This document shows, piece after piece, positions 22,708 through 30,128 of a stretch of DNA of 32,406 bases. A model generated the notes under the pieces. That model searched no databases. It saw only the letters and a list, made by a program, of their open reading frames with translations, and was not told the DNA's origin. The translations under genes were made by a program, and so were the position numbers. The stretch covers positions 1-32,406 of the forward strand of contig JAJDTJ010000143.1 in NCBI GenBank assembly GCA_022827225.1. Direction: 5' to 3'. Positions within the stretch are counted from its first letter, which is position 1. Each line of letters opens with the position of its first letter. The DNA comes from Candidatus Poribacteria bacterium. GTDB lineage: Bacteria > Poribacteria > WGA-4E > WGA-3G.

Positions 22708-23868
22708 TTGGCTACAACACTAACACTCCCACCCACAATAATTACAGGTGCAGGGGCATCCGAGAACGTCGGCGAACAGGCGAAACGGCTCGGGGCAACG
22801 AACGCGCTCATCGTGACCGATCCGGGTATCGCTAAAATCGGATACGCCGAACAGATCGCACAAAATTTACACGCCGCTGGCATAAGTACCACCGCCTTCT
22901 CCGATGTAACACCCGACCCAACTTTACAGAACGTCCGAGATGGACGAAAACAATACACTGACGAAGCCTGCAATCTGATTGTGAGCATCGGTGGCGGAAG
23001 TGCAATCGACTGCGGAAAAGGCATCGCTATGCAATTGACAAATGACGGTGACTTCGCCGATTATATGGGTGTCAATAAAATCCCGAATCCAGGCGCACCG
23101 CTTATCGCGATACCGACAACAGGCGGCACCGGTAGCGAAGTCTCCAAAGTTACCGTTATTACGGACACCGAGCGGAACGTCAAGATGATGCTCAGTAGTG
23201 CTTGTTTGCTAGCACATGTCGCTTTAGTGGATCCGTTGCTTTCCCTCACAACGCCACCGCACTTGACTGCAGCAGTCGGCGTTGACGCGTTGACACACGC
23301 AATAGAGGCGTATATCTCCAAACGCGCGCAACCCATCACGGACACACTCGCATTGAAGGCAGTTGAGATGATTTCGGGGTCGCTACGGCAGGCATGGGCA
23401 GACGGCGAAAACATCTCCGCACGCACGGATATGATGATCGGAGCATCTATCGCAGGCATGGCGTTCAGCAACTCGTCTGTCGCTTTAGTCCACGGGATGT
23501 CGCGTCCGATCGGCGCGTATTTCCACGTTCATCACGGATTATCCAACGCAGTGCTGCTGCGCGATGTGATGGCATTCAGCGTCGTCGGCGCACCGGCGCG
23601 TTTCGCCGACATCGCACGTGCCATGGGTGAACCGATTGACCGGTTATCTCCGATGCATCAGGCAGACGCAGCCGTTACTGCCGTTGAACGACTCGTTACC
23701 GATATTCAGATGCCGCGACTCGGTGAAATTGAAAAAATTGACAAGGACAAATTCGAGGCGGTCATTGAACAGATGGCAGCGGATGCCATTGCAAGCGGAA
23801 GTCCCGCGAACAATCCGCGTCAGGCGACAGCTGAAGAAATCGTCGCACTATACCGCCAGTGTTTTTAA
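22708..23868 (+). CDS. Iron-containing (type III) alcohol dehydrogenase
   Basis: 386 residues starting at TTG 22708, with AGGAAG seven bases upstream; no ATG fits better. The family has a nucleotide-binding N-terminal domain (IVSIGGGSAIDCGK at 91-104, NAD(P) loop) and an all-helical C-terminal domain that holds the iron. The ligands D193, H197 (VDALTHAIEAY), H262 (HGMSRPIGA) and H276 (HVHHGLSNA) are all present, so it should be active. It would interconvert an alcohol and an aldehyde or ketone; the substrate is not known. Cytoplasmic. It starts the run of acid and alcohol catabolic genes that continues to 27714. Confidence 0.9.
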   Translation: MATTLTLPPTIITGAGASENVGEQAKRLGATNALIVTDPGIAKIGYAEQIAQNLHAAGISTTAFSDVTPDPTLQNVRDGRKQYTDEACNLIVSIGGGSAIDCGKGIAMQLTNDGDFADYMGVNKIPNPGAPLIAIPTTGGTGSEVSKVTVITDTERNVKMMLSSACLLAHVALVDPLLSLTTPPHLTAAVGVDALTHAIEAYISKRAQPITDTLALKAVEMISGSLRQAWADGENISARTDMMIGASIAGMAFSNSSVALVHGMSRPIGAYFHVHHGLSNAVLLRDVMAFSVVGAPARFADIARAMGEPIDRLSPMHQADAAVTAVERLVTDIQMPRLGEIEKIDKDKFEAVIEQMAADAIASGSPANNPRQATAEEIVALYRQCF

Positions 23869-23880
23869 CCGTAGAGGGTT

Positions 23881-24585
23881 TTGCTTAGAAGAAACACCCA
23901 AGCAAAAACGGTATTTCTTCAAGGTCTCTTCATCCAATACCAAGCAGATACCAGAATCTTGAAATTTGATAGAACACCATTATCTCACACCGCACTTCTC
24001 AGAAGAGTCGTCTTAACGTTTCTGTTGTGCCTATCACTCGCCGGATGCGAAACTTCTGATGTTCTGTTCCGAGATAGCAGCGCACCCATTTATTACGGCA
24101 CGATTGATAGTATCGACAACGTCTACGATGGCGATACTATCCAAGATGTGGCGATCCTAATCTATCGGTTCCATTCACCGATACTGGAGACGAGCGAAGC
24201 GCAGTTGATACTCTGGCCCGGTATTGAGCGTCGTGCCGACGGTATTTATAGTATCACGGACCTCAGGATAGCAGGGATAGATACACCTGAAAAGCGTCCG
24301 ATCCGCGGTAATCGAAGCGAAGCCTCACTTCAACGGGAAAAAGAACGTGCCGCAGCTGCAACAGAATTTCTCAAGCAACTCCTCCTTGAAAGCAGCGGAG
24401 ATGATAGCACCCTTGGATTCGTAATTCAGAATCCGCAACCGGATAAGTATGCTGGACGGGTTATCGCGGATGTGCTATGTGTCAGAGACGGTCTGTTTAT
24501 TGATGTTGCTGAGGCATTGCTGGATGCTGGACACGCTGTCGTCTATGATGGCGGCACAAAAACGCACGATTGGGGTGCAGAATAG
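23881..24585 (+). CDS. Thermonuclease-like (SNase) lipoprotein
   Basis: About 234 residues from TTG 23881; this start is uncertain, since no good ribosome binding site is visible and TTG 23959 is possible. A hydrophobic segment ends in LSLAGCETSD, a clear lipobox. The SNase fold follows: VYDGDTI, a roughly 35-residue insertion, LRIAGIDTPEKR (the Arg, Asp and Glu site), then DKYAGRVIADVL with the second catalytic Arg and LLDAGHAVVYDGG. The enzyme would cut DNA or RNA with calcium at the membrane, probably for nutrient scavenging. It sits 12 bases after the alcohol dehydrogenase and 17 bases before the dehydrogenase at 24603, so it may share their transcript. Confidence 0.78.
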   Translation: MLRRNTQAKTVFLQGLFIQYQADTRILKFDRTPLSHTALLRRVVLTFLLCLSLAGCETSDVLFRDSSAPIYYGTIDSIDNVYDGDTIQDVAILIYRFHSPILETSEAQLILWPGIERRADGIYSITDLRIAGIDTPEKRPIRGNRSEASLQREKERAAAATEFLKQLLLESSGDDSTLGFVIQNPQPDKYAGRVIADVLCVRDGLFIDVAEALLDAGHAVVYDGGTKTHDWGAE

Positions 24586-24602
24586 ATACAAAGGAATAAA
24601 CT

Positions 24603-25562
24603 ATGAACAGACTTAAAATTGTCGTCCCGGGTGATTTACCGCCGCAAATTCAAGGCTCACCGCACCTGGAACGCCTGAAACCCTACGGCGATGTTGTCCT
24701 TTATACCGACCGACCCGAAACGCCAGAAGAGAAAATTCGACGTGCTGAAGATGCCGACATCCTTATCAACTCGCGCGGGATCGTCAAGTGGCCCGCGGAA
24801 ATCCTACGCCAACTCCCCAAACTCAAGTTAATCTCGCTCTGCTCCATCGGTACCGATATGATTGCACTCGACGAGGCGAAAAAGCGACGGATTACCGTTT
24901 GTAACCAACCGGGACGCACCGCGCCAGTCGTCGCAGAACACGGGTTCGGACTGATGTTCGCACTCGCCAAACGGGCAGCGTTCCTGACGGCTTCCATGAA
25001 AGCGGGAGGCTGGCCCCGAATGGATAACATCTATCTTCAAGGCAAAACTTTAGGCGTTATCGGTACCGGACATATCGGGGCAGAGATGGCACGCCTCGGA
25101 CGCGCCATCGGGATGGACGTTATCGCGTGGACCTACAACCCTTCAGCAGCGCGCGCTGAGACGTTAGGCGTTCGGTTTGTTGAATTAGACGAACTTCTTC
25201 AGACAGCCGACGTCGTGAGTCTGCACGTCAAGTTAACAGAGGAGAGTCACCATCTGATCAGTGAACGGGAATTCGGGTTAATGAAACAAGGGACGCTCCT
25301 CATCAATGTCGCACGTGGCGGTGTGCTTGACACCGACGCACTCATCCGCGCCCTAAACAGCAGACACCTCGGCGGGGCTGCAATCGATGTCTATGACCAA
25401 GAGCCACTCCCGCCGAACCACCCACTTTTAGCATGTGAACAGGTGATTCTGACACCGCACTGTGCAGATATGACCCCCGAAGGTGTCGAACTCCTGAACG
25501 AGGGCGCCGTAGACAATATCATTGCGTTCCTCAAAGGCACACCACAAAACGTTGTTGTCTAA
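24603..25562 (+). CDS. D-isomer-specific 2-hydroxyacid dehydrogenase
   Basis: 319 residues from ATG 24603, with AAGGAA eight bases upstream. The NAD-binding loop is GVIGTGHIGAEMARLGRAIG (151-170; GxGxxG at 154-159). The catalytic residues are in place: R238 in NVARGGVLDT, E267 in DVYDQEPLP and H286 in LTPHCADMTPEG. The family reduces 2-keto acids to D-2-hydroxy acids (phosphoglycerate, glyoxylate and others); the substrate is not decidable. It is cytoplasmic and lies just before the hydantoinase gene, which suggests part of an acid or amide catabolic set, though that is inference. Confidence 0.9.
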   Translation: MNRLKIVVPGDLPPQIQGSPHLERLKPYGDVVLYTDRPETPEEKIRRAEDADILINSRGIVKWPAEILRQLPKLKLISLCSIGTDMIALDEAKKRRITVCNQPGRTAPVVAEHGFGLMFALAKRAAFLTASMKAGGWPRMDNIYLQGKTLGVIGTGHIGAEMARLGRAIGMDVIAWTYNPSAARAETLGVRFVELDELLQTADVVSLHVKLTEESHHLISEREFGLMKQGTLLINVARGGVLDTDALIRALNSRHLGGAAIDVYDQEPLPPNHPLLACEQVILTPHCADMTPEGVELLNEGAVDNIIAFLKGTPQNVVV

Positions 25563-25602
25563 TAGCCATCAGCAATCAGCAGCCAGCGAAAGAAATCAGT
25601 CA

Positions 25603-27714
25603 ATGCACAACTACCACACAGTCTTTTTAGCCGAAAGCGAGCGTAGCGAACGCTCTGATAGTTTCCGAGAGCCAGAAAAAAATATCGGTGTTGATACGGG
25701 CGGCACTTTCACGGACATCGTGATGCGTATTAACGACGACCTACTGACACATAAAGTCCTCTCCACACCGCAGAATCCAGCACACGCCGTGATACAGGGT
25801 GTCCGTGAAATATTACATCTGCACAACACCGATGCTGAACATCTTGAAATCGTCCACGGTTCGACCGTCGCAACCAACGCACTCCTTGAACGCAGAGGGG
25901 CACGGATCGCTCTCCTCACAACGAAAGGCTTTGAAGACATCTTAGAGATAGCCAGACAGACGCGCCCATCGCTCTACGATTTCCTCGTTGAACGTCCGGC
26001 ACCGCTTGTCCCCGCCGACAGACGGTTCGGTATATCTGAACGGACGCTGCACACAGGCGACATCCAGACCGAGATCGAACCCACCGATTTGAATGCCCTT
26101 GCCGCCGAACTCGCGAAATTAGAACTCGATGCCATCGCAATCTGCTTCCTTTTTGCCTACGTTAACCCACAAAACGAACGGACTGTTGCGGCACACCTCG
26201 CGAAACTTGGGATACCGATTTCATGCTCACACGAAGTCCTACCGGAATACCGGGAGTATGCACGCTTCAGTACCACCGTCGCGAATGCATACATCCGCCC
26301 GACCTTAGAACGACACCTTTCGACCTTGACAGATGCCGAACAGTTCCCGGAAGTGTTTCGCCTCATGCTCTCGAATGGCGGCTGCGTTTCTGTGAAAAAC
26401 TTTGAAGCTGCTGGTATCCGTACGGTTCTTTCGGGACCCGCAGGCGGTGTCCTCGGCGCGTATCAGATCGCCAAAACTGCTGGATACGACCAGATCATCA
26501 CCTTTGATATGGGCGGCACTTCAACGGATGTGAGCCTCTGTAATAATGGTATTTCGCTTACAACAGAGAGCACAATTAGCGGGCTCCCGATCAAGGTGCC
26601 GTTGATTGACATCCATACCGTCGGTGCAGGCGGCGGCTCTATTGCAACTGTCGACGCGGGGGGCGCCCTGCGTGTCGGACCGGAGAGTGCCGGGGCAGAC
26701 CCCGGTCCGATATGCTACGGAAACAGCGGAACAGACATTACAGTAACCGATGCGAACCTCTTTTTAGGACGCATCGCTGCGACCCAGTTTTTAGGCGGTG
26801 CCATGTCGCTTGATACCGATAAAGCCAAGGCTTATACCGAAAAATTTGCGGCGCAACTCGGTATCCCTGCACTTCAAGCCGCTGACGGTATCCTCAAAGT
26901 TGCCAACGCAGCGATGGAACGTGCGATCAAGGTTATCTCTGTTGAACGTGGATTTGATACCCGCGATTTCACGCTCGTCTCTTTCGGTGGTGCCGGCGGT
27001 TTGCACGCCGCGTTTATGGCGGAAAACCTCGGTATCGGAACGGTACTGATCCCACCAAACGGCGGTTTACTCTCCGCTTACGGTATGCTCTTTGCGGATG
27101 TCGTTAAAGACTATTCACAGACAGTGCTGCGGCGGTTTTCAACAGACAACAAAACGCTTGTTGGAACATTGGACACCGGGTTTGACGAACTCTTAACTCG
27201 GGCGGAAAATGAGATGAAAGCGGAAGGGTTTCTCCCGAATCAACTGAAAATCGACCGTTCACTTGATATGCGATATGAAGGGCAATCTTATGAACTCAAT
27301 ATCCCGTACTCTACCGAGAGGCATGACCAATCAAGCAGTAGGGGCTGGGTTCCCCTGTCCCTGCTTAAAAGTTTCCACACTACGCACGAACAGCGGTTCG
27401 GCTACGCGCGGACCGACGCACCGGTTGAAATCGTCAACCTCCGACTGACAGCCACCGGTGAAACCGACAAACCCTCTATTCAACCCTTGCCACTTGCGGA
27501 CGCCGATGCGTCTGATGCGTTCACTAATCAAAGTCCTGTCGTATTTGAGGGTGAGGCACTCCGCACTAATTCTTATCGCCGCGAGGCGTTGCATCCCGGC
27601 AACCAAATCACAGGTCCTGCGATTATAACAGAATTCAGTGCAACCACTATAATACCACCGAATTTCGCCGCCGTTGTTGACGCGTATCAGAACCTTATTT
27701 TAACCAGAAAATAG
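25603..27714 (+). CDS. Hydantoinase/oxoprolinase A subunit (HyuA family)
   Basis: 703 residues from ATG 25603. The ATP-binding N-terminal motif IGVDTGGTFTDIV begins at about residue 28; usual members start right at it. Here about 27 extra residues precede it, encoded partly by a palindromic repeat, and only a weak ribosome binding site is seen. Further family motifs are IVHGSTVATNALLERRGA, TFDMGGTSTDVSL, VGAGGGSIATVD, GPESAGADPGPICYG and SFGGAGGLHA. These enzymes open hydantoin, 5-oxoproline or related rings with ATP, normally together with a B subunit. No HyuB is found in the window, as the next gene is an unrelated methyltransferase on the other strand. It lies 40 bases after the hydroxyacid dehydrogenase. 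Confidence 0.88.
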   Translation: MHNYHTVFLAESERSERSDSFREPEKNIGVDTGGTFTDIVMRINDDLLTHKVLSTPQNPAHAVIQGVREILHLHNTDAEHLEIVHGSTVATNALLERRGARIALLTTKGFEDILEIARQTRPSLYDFLVERPAPLVPADRRFGISERTLHTGDIQTEIEPTDLNALAAELAKLELDAIAICFLFAYVNPQNERTVAAHLAKLGIPISCSHEVLPEYREYARFSTTVANAYIRPTLERHLSTLTDAEQFPEVFRLMLSNGGCVSVKNFEAAGIRTVLSGPAGGVLGAYQIAKTAGYDQIITFDMGGTSTDVSLCNNGISLTTESTISGLPIKVPLIDIHTVGAGGGSIATVDAGGALRVGPESAGADPGPICYGNSGTDITVTDANLFLGRIAATQFLGGAMSLDTDKAKAYTEKFAAQLGIPALQAADGILKVANAAMERAIKVISVERGFDTRDFTLVSFGGAGGLHAAFMAENLGIGTVLIPPNGGLLSAYGMLFADVVKDYSQTVLRRFSTDNKTLVGTLDTGFDELLTRAENEMKAEGFLPNQLKIDRSLDMRYEGQSYELNIPYSTERHDQSSSRGWVPLSLLKSFHTTHEQRFGYARTDAPVEIVNLRLTATGETDKPSIQPLPLADADASDAFTNQSPVVFEGEALRTNSYRREALHPGNQITGPAIITEFSATTIIPPNFAAVVDAYQNLILTRK
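25639..25655. repeat. Palindrome within the hydantoinase 5' extension
   Basis: GAGCGT, AGCGA, ACGCTC form a 6-bp perfect stem, followed by a second small inverted repeat GCTCT/AGAGC ending near 25672. Together they encode the unusual peptide ESERSERSDSFREP just before the conserved IGVDTGG. It probably is an inserted REP-like sequence. Confidence 0.5.
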
Positions 27715-27743
27715 CGGTTCCAGAGCTATCCAATTTTAAGAAT

Positions 27744-27755
27744 AGGACTTACGCA
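27744..27755 (+). repeat. Solo terminal repeat AGGACTTACGCA overlapping a gene end
   Basis: The same 12-mer as the ends of the MITE at 18920-19037. Its reverse complement TGCGTAAGTCCT, read on the minus strand, supplies the TAA stop of the methyltransferase (27749-27751). No opposite end was found to the right within the gene. Confidence 0.6.
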
Positions 27756-28618
27756 CAGAGGAACCCCTGAATCGCCTCATTCTGATCCTCTTCAAATAAC
27801 TGATATTGTGTCGGTTTGATATTCTCCTTTGCCACCTGATAATACTCCGGCAAAATTTCAATGCCAGCGGAATTCCGCATTAACGTTTGAGCAACCTGAC
27901 AAGTTGTACCAGCACCAGCAAATGGATCAAGCACCCAATCGTTTTCTCTTGTAAACAATTTGATAAACCATTCTGGTAACGTTTTGGGGAAAACAGCACT
28001 GTGTTTTCGATTTCCTGTTTCCGTTGCTAAGTGCAAAACATTCGTCGGATATGCCATCTTTCGGTCCACCCAATTGGAGACGTTCTTCCCAAATCCACTC
28101 CCTACTTTCGATGTATCCCGACTCTGGTCTGTCTCGCTGAGTTTCTTCAACCTTTTCTCTGCCCAATCGCCCATCGGCACCATCACTGCCTCTTGATACA
28201 TATTGAACTTTCTGCTTTTATTAAACTGCAAACATCTCTCCCAAGCATCTCTGAATCGGTTCGGCCATTTGCCCGGATAGCAGTTCTTCTTGTGCCAGAC
28301 AAACTCTTCTGTCCATAACCATCCTTGCCTTTTCATCGCAAGTATCAATTCAATAACATAAGTATGCCGTTCTCCGTCAACAGCCTGCTCTTTGATATTT
28401 AGAATGAAGGTGCCAGATGGCTTGAGTACCCTTAAAAATTCTGCAGCTCGAGGCATAAACCAAGCGACGTATTCATCTGGACTGATTCCCCCATACGTTT
28501 TGGAGCGGCGGTCCGCATACGGCGGAGAAGTCATAATCAGATCGAATGAATCGGGGTCAAAATCGGCGAGTATCTCTAAGCAGTCCCCAAGATAAAGGTC
28601 TGTTTTTATCTCTGTCAT
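27749..28618 (-). CDS. Beta-class site-specific DNA methyltransferase (orphan)
   Basis: 289 residues from ATG 28618, chosen because the only strong promoter ends 37 bases upstream of it, with AAAGGT near. The upstream start at 28702 lies above that promoter. Motif IV TSPPY (30-34) precedes motif I DPFAGAGTT (231-239), the order of beta-class amino-methyltransferases. TSPPY is commonest in cytosine-N4 and some adenine-N6 enzymes; the base is undecided. In between lies YPGKWPNRFRDAWERCLQF. The last residues, GFLCA, and the stop are encoded by a mobile-element end, so the original C-terminus may be altered. No restriction endonuclease is adjacent, so it may be regulatory, mobile or a leftover of a restriction system. 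Confidence 0.85.
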   Translation of the reverse strand: MTEIKTDLYLGDCLEILADFDPDSFDLIMTSPPYADRRSKTYGGISPDEYVAWFMPRAAEFLRVLKPSGTFILNIKEQAVDGERHTYVIELILAMKRQGWLWTEEFVWHKKNCYPGKWPNRFRDAWERCLQFNKSRKFNMYQEAVMVPMGDWAEKRLKKLSETDQSRDTSKVGSGFGKNVSNWVDRKMAYPTNVLHLATETGNRKHSAVFPKTLPEWFIKLFTRENDWVLDPFAGAGTTCQVAQTLMRNSAGIEILPEYYQVAKENIKPTQYQLFEEDQNEAIQGFLCA

Positions 28619-28654
28619 CCAAAAATCTACCTTTGTACGAAAGCGTTTTACAGC

Positions 28655-28683
28655 ATAATACCACGCTTTTGAAGCGAAGTCAA
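28655..28683 (-). promoter_or_regulatory. Promoter of the methyltransferase gene
   Basis: Read on the minus strand: TTGACT (28683-28678), a 17-bp spacer and TATTAT (28660-28655), with TGG before it as an extended -10. Five of six bases match consensus in each box. The start point is near 28648, giving a roughly 30-base leader. Confidence 0.65.
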
Positions 28684-28700
28684 GCGTAAAAACTTTACGC
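28684..28700. promoter_or_regulatory. Palindrome between divergent promoters, operator candidate
   Basis: GCGTAAA, loop AAC, TTTACGC: a 7-bp perfect dyad located directly upstream of the methyltransferase -35 box and 18 bases from the -35 box of the opposite promoter. Its place suits binding of a dimeric regulator that could affect both genes. That it is an operator is inference. Confidence 0.45.
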
Positions 28701-28717
28701 ACCCATTCGCAAATTTC

Positions 28718-28746
28718 TTGACACAGCGTATCCGGTTTGATATACT
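28718..28746 (+). promoter_or_regulatory. Consensus-like promoter of the enolase-family gene
   Basis: TTGACA (28718-28723), a 17-bp spacer and TATACT (28741-28746), with TGA as an extended -10. Predicted start is near 28753, leaving a leader of about 157 bases before ATG 28910. It is the strongest promoter seen in the window. Confidence 0.65.
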
Positions 28747-28909
28747 TTCGATTGGCAGAAATTGTTAAGAAGCAGCCGCGCTTCTACAAGAATCAAGAAT
28801 TAAAACCAATATCGCGTTGTCCGAGGATTAGATGAAATGGAGGACGGATTCAAGAAACGCACATCTATTAGCAACCGCACGCTATTTAACCGCAAGGAAA
28901 ATTAAAAAC

Positions 28910-30103
28910 ATGGAAATCACAGATGTTAAAACGATTCTGACAGCACCTAACGGAATTCGGCTTGTCGTTGTTAAGGTCGAAACGAGTGAACCCGGCTTAT
29001 ACGGACTCGGTTGTGCGACGTTTACACAACGCCCACTCGCCGTGGCAACAGCAGTCGATGAGTATCTCAAACCCTTCCTTATCGGCAAAGACCCAGCGAA
29101 CATAGAGGACATCTTCCAGACCAGTTTTGTCAGTTCCTATTGGCGAAATGGACCCGTGCTGAACAACGCACTCAGCGGTGTGGACATCGCTTTGTGGGAC
29201 ATCATGGGCAAACGCGCCAATATGCCTGTCTACCAACTCCTCGGTGGTAAATGCCGTGAGGCTGCGACGCTTTACGCACACGCAGGCGGCGGAACTTTCG
29301 AGGAAGTGGAACAGAGCATCCGCCGGTATATGGAACAGGGATACCGCTACGTCCGAGCACAAGTAGCGATACCGGGGTATTCGACTTACGGTGCAGGCCG
29401 AGGAAAACGGAGTTCACCTGCCTTTGAACCGACCCCTTATGTCAATACCATCATCAAACTCTTCGACCACCTACGTACACAGCTAGGCGACGAGGTAGAA
29501 CTCCTACACGACGTACACGAGCGGATCCCTCCCATCCAAGCCATTAATCTCGCGAAAGGACTTGAACCGTATAACCTCTTCTTCCTTGAAGACCCGTTTG
29601 CACCAGAGGATGTTGACTATTTCCAACTGATGCGTCAGCAGACGAGTATCCCCATCGCGATGGGTGAACTGTTCAACAATCCGAATGAGTACGTTCATCT
29701 TATCAAAGATCGGCTCATCGACTTTATCCGTGTGCATATCTCGCAGATCGGCGGTATCAGTCCGGCGCGTAAACTCGCAGCGTTCTGTGAATTCTTCGGT
29801 GTCCGCACGGCATGGCACGGACCAGGCGATGTCTCACCCGTCGGACATGCCGCTAACGTTGCGTTGGACCTGGCATGTTATAACTTCGGCATTCAAGAGC
29901 AGCACGTCTTCGGAGACAACACCAAAGAAGTGTTCCCGGGCTGCCCAGAAATTCGAGACGGCTGTTTTTGGGCAAGCGAGGCACCAGGACTCGGTATCGA
30001 TGTCAACGAAGAACTCGCCGCCCGATTTCCATTCCCTGAACATCCACTCAATGGCGGTTGGGCACCCGTACGCCGGATGGACGGCACGGTTATTCGTCCG
30101 TAA
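28910..30103 (+). CDS. Mannonate dehydratase-like enolase superfamily protein (RspA/ManD)
   Basis: 397 residues from ATG 28910, with AAGGAAAA upstream; the start at 28832 would add a non-homologous 26-residue tail. It matches the ManD/RspA branch of the enolase superfamily. Magnesium ligands D201 (LHDVHERIPP), E227 (FFLEDPFAP) and E253 (AMGELFN) are present, with H203 and R149 as likely catalytic partners. The C-terminal phrase GVRTAWHGPGDVSPVGHAAN is typical of this branch. ManD-type enzymes dehydrate D-mannonate or D-gluconate, while others in the group are very slow and of uncertain role. A consensus promoter drives the gene, with the FG-GAP protein gene 25 bases downstream. Confidence 0.87.
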   Translation: MEITDVKTILTAPNGIRLVVVKVETSEPGLYGLGCATFTQRPLAVATAVDEYLKPFLIGKDPANIEDIFQTSFVSSYWRNGPVLNNALSGVDIALWDIMGKRANMPVYQLLGGKCREAATLYAHAGGGTFEEVEQSIRRYMEQGYRYVRAQVAIPGYSTYGAGRGKRSSPAFEPTPYVNTIIKLFDHLRTQLGDEVELLHDVHERIPPIQAINLAKGLEPYNLFFLEDPFAPEDVDYFQLMRQQTSIPIAMGELFNNPNEYVHLIKDRLIDFIRVHISQIGGISPARKLAAFCEFFGVRTAWHGPGDVSPVGHAANVALDLACYNFGIQEQHVFGDNTKEVFPGCPEIRDGCFWASEAPGLGIDVNEELAARFPFPEHPLNGGWAPVRRMDGTVIRP

Positions 30104-30128
30104 ATGGAACAATGACACGGATGCGCGT

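Noticed and set aside
23061..23471. Minus-strand frame of 136 residues inside the alcohol dehydrogenase gene
   Set aside because: It is antisense to a gene with all catalytic residues conserved and has no independent coding signs.
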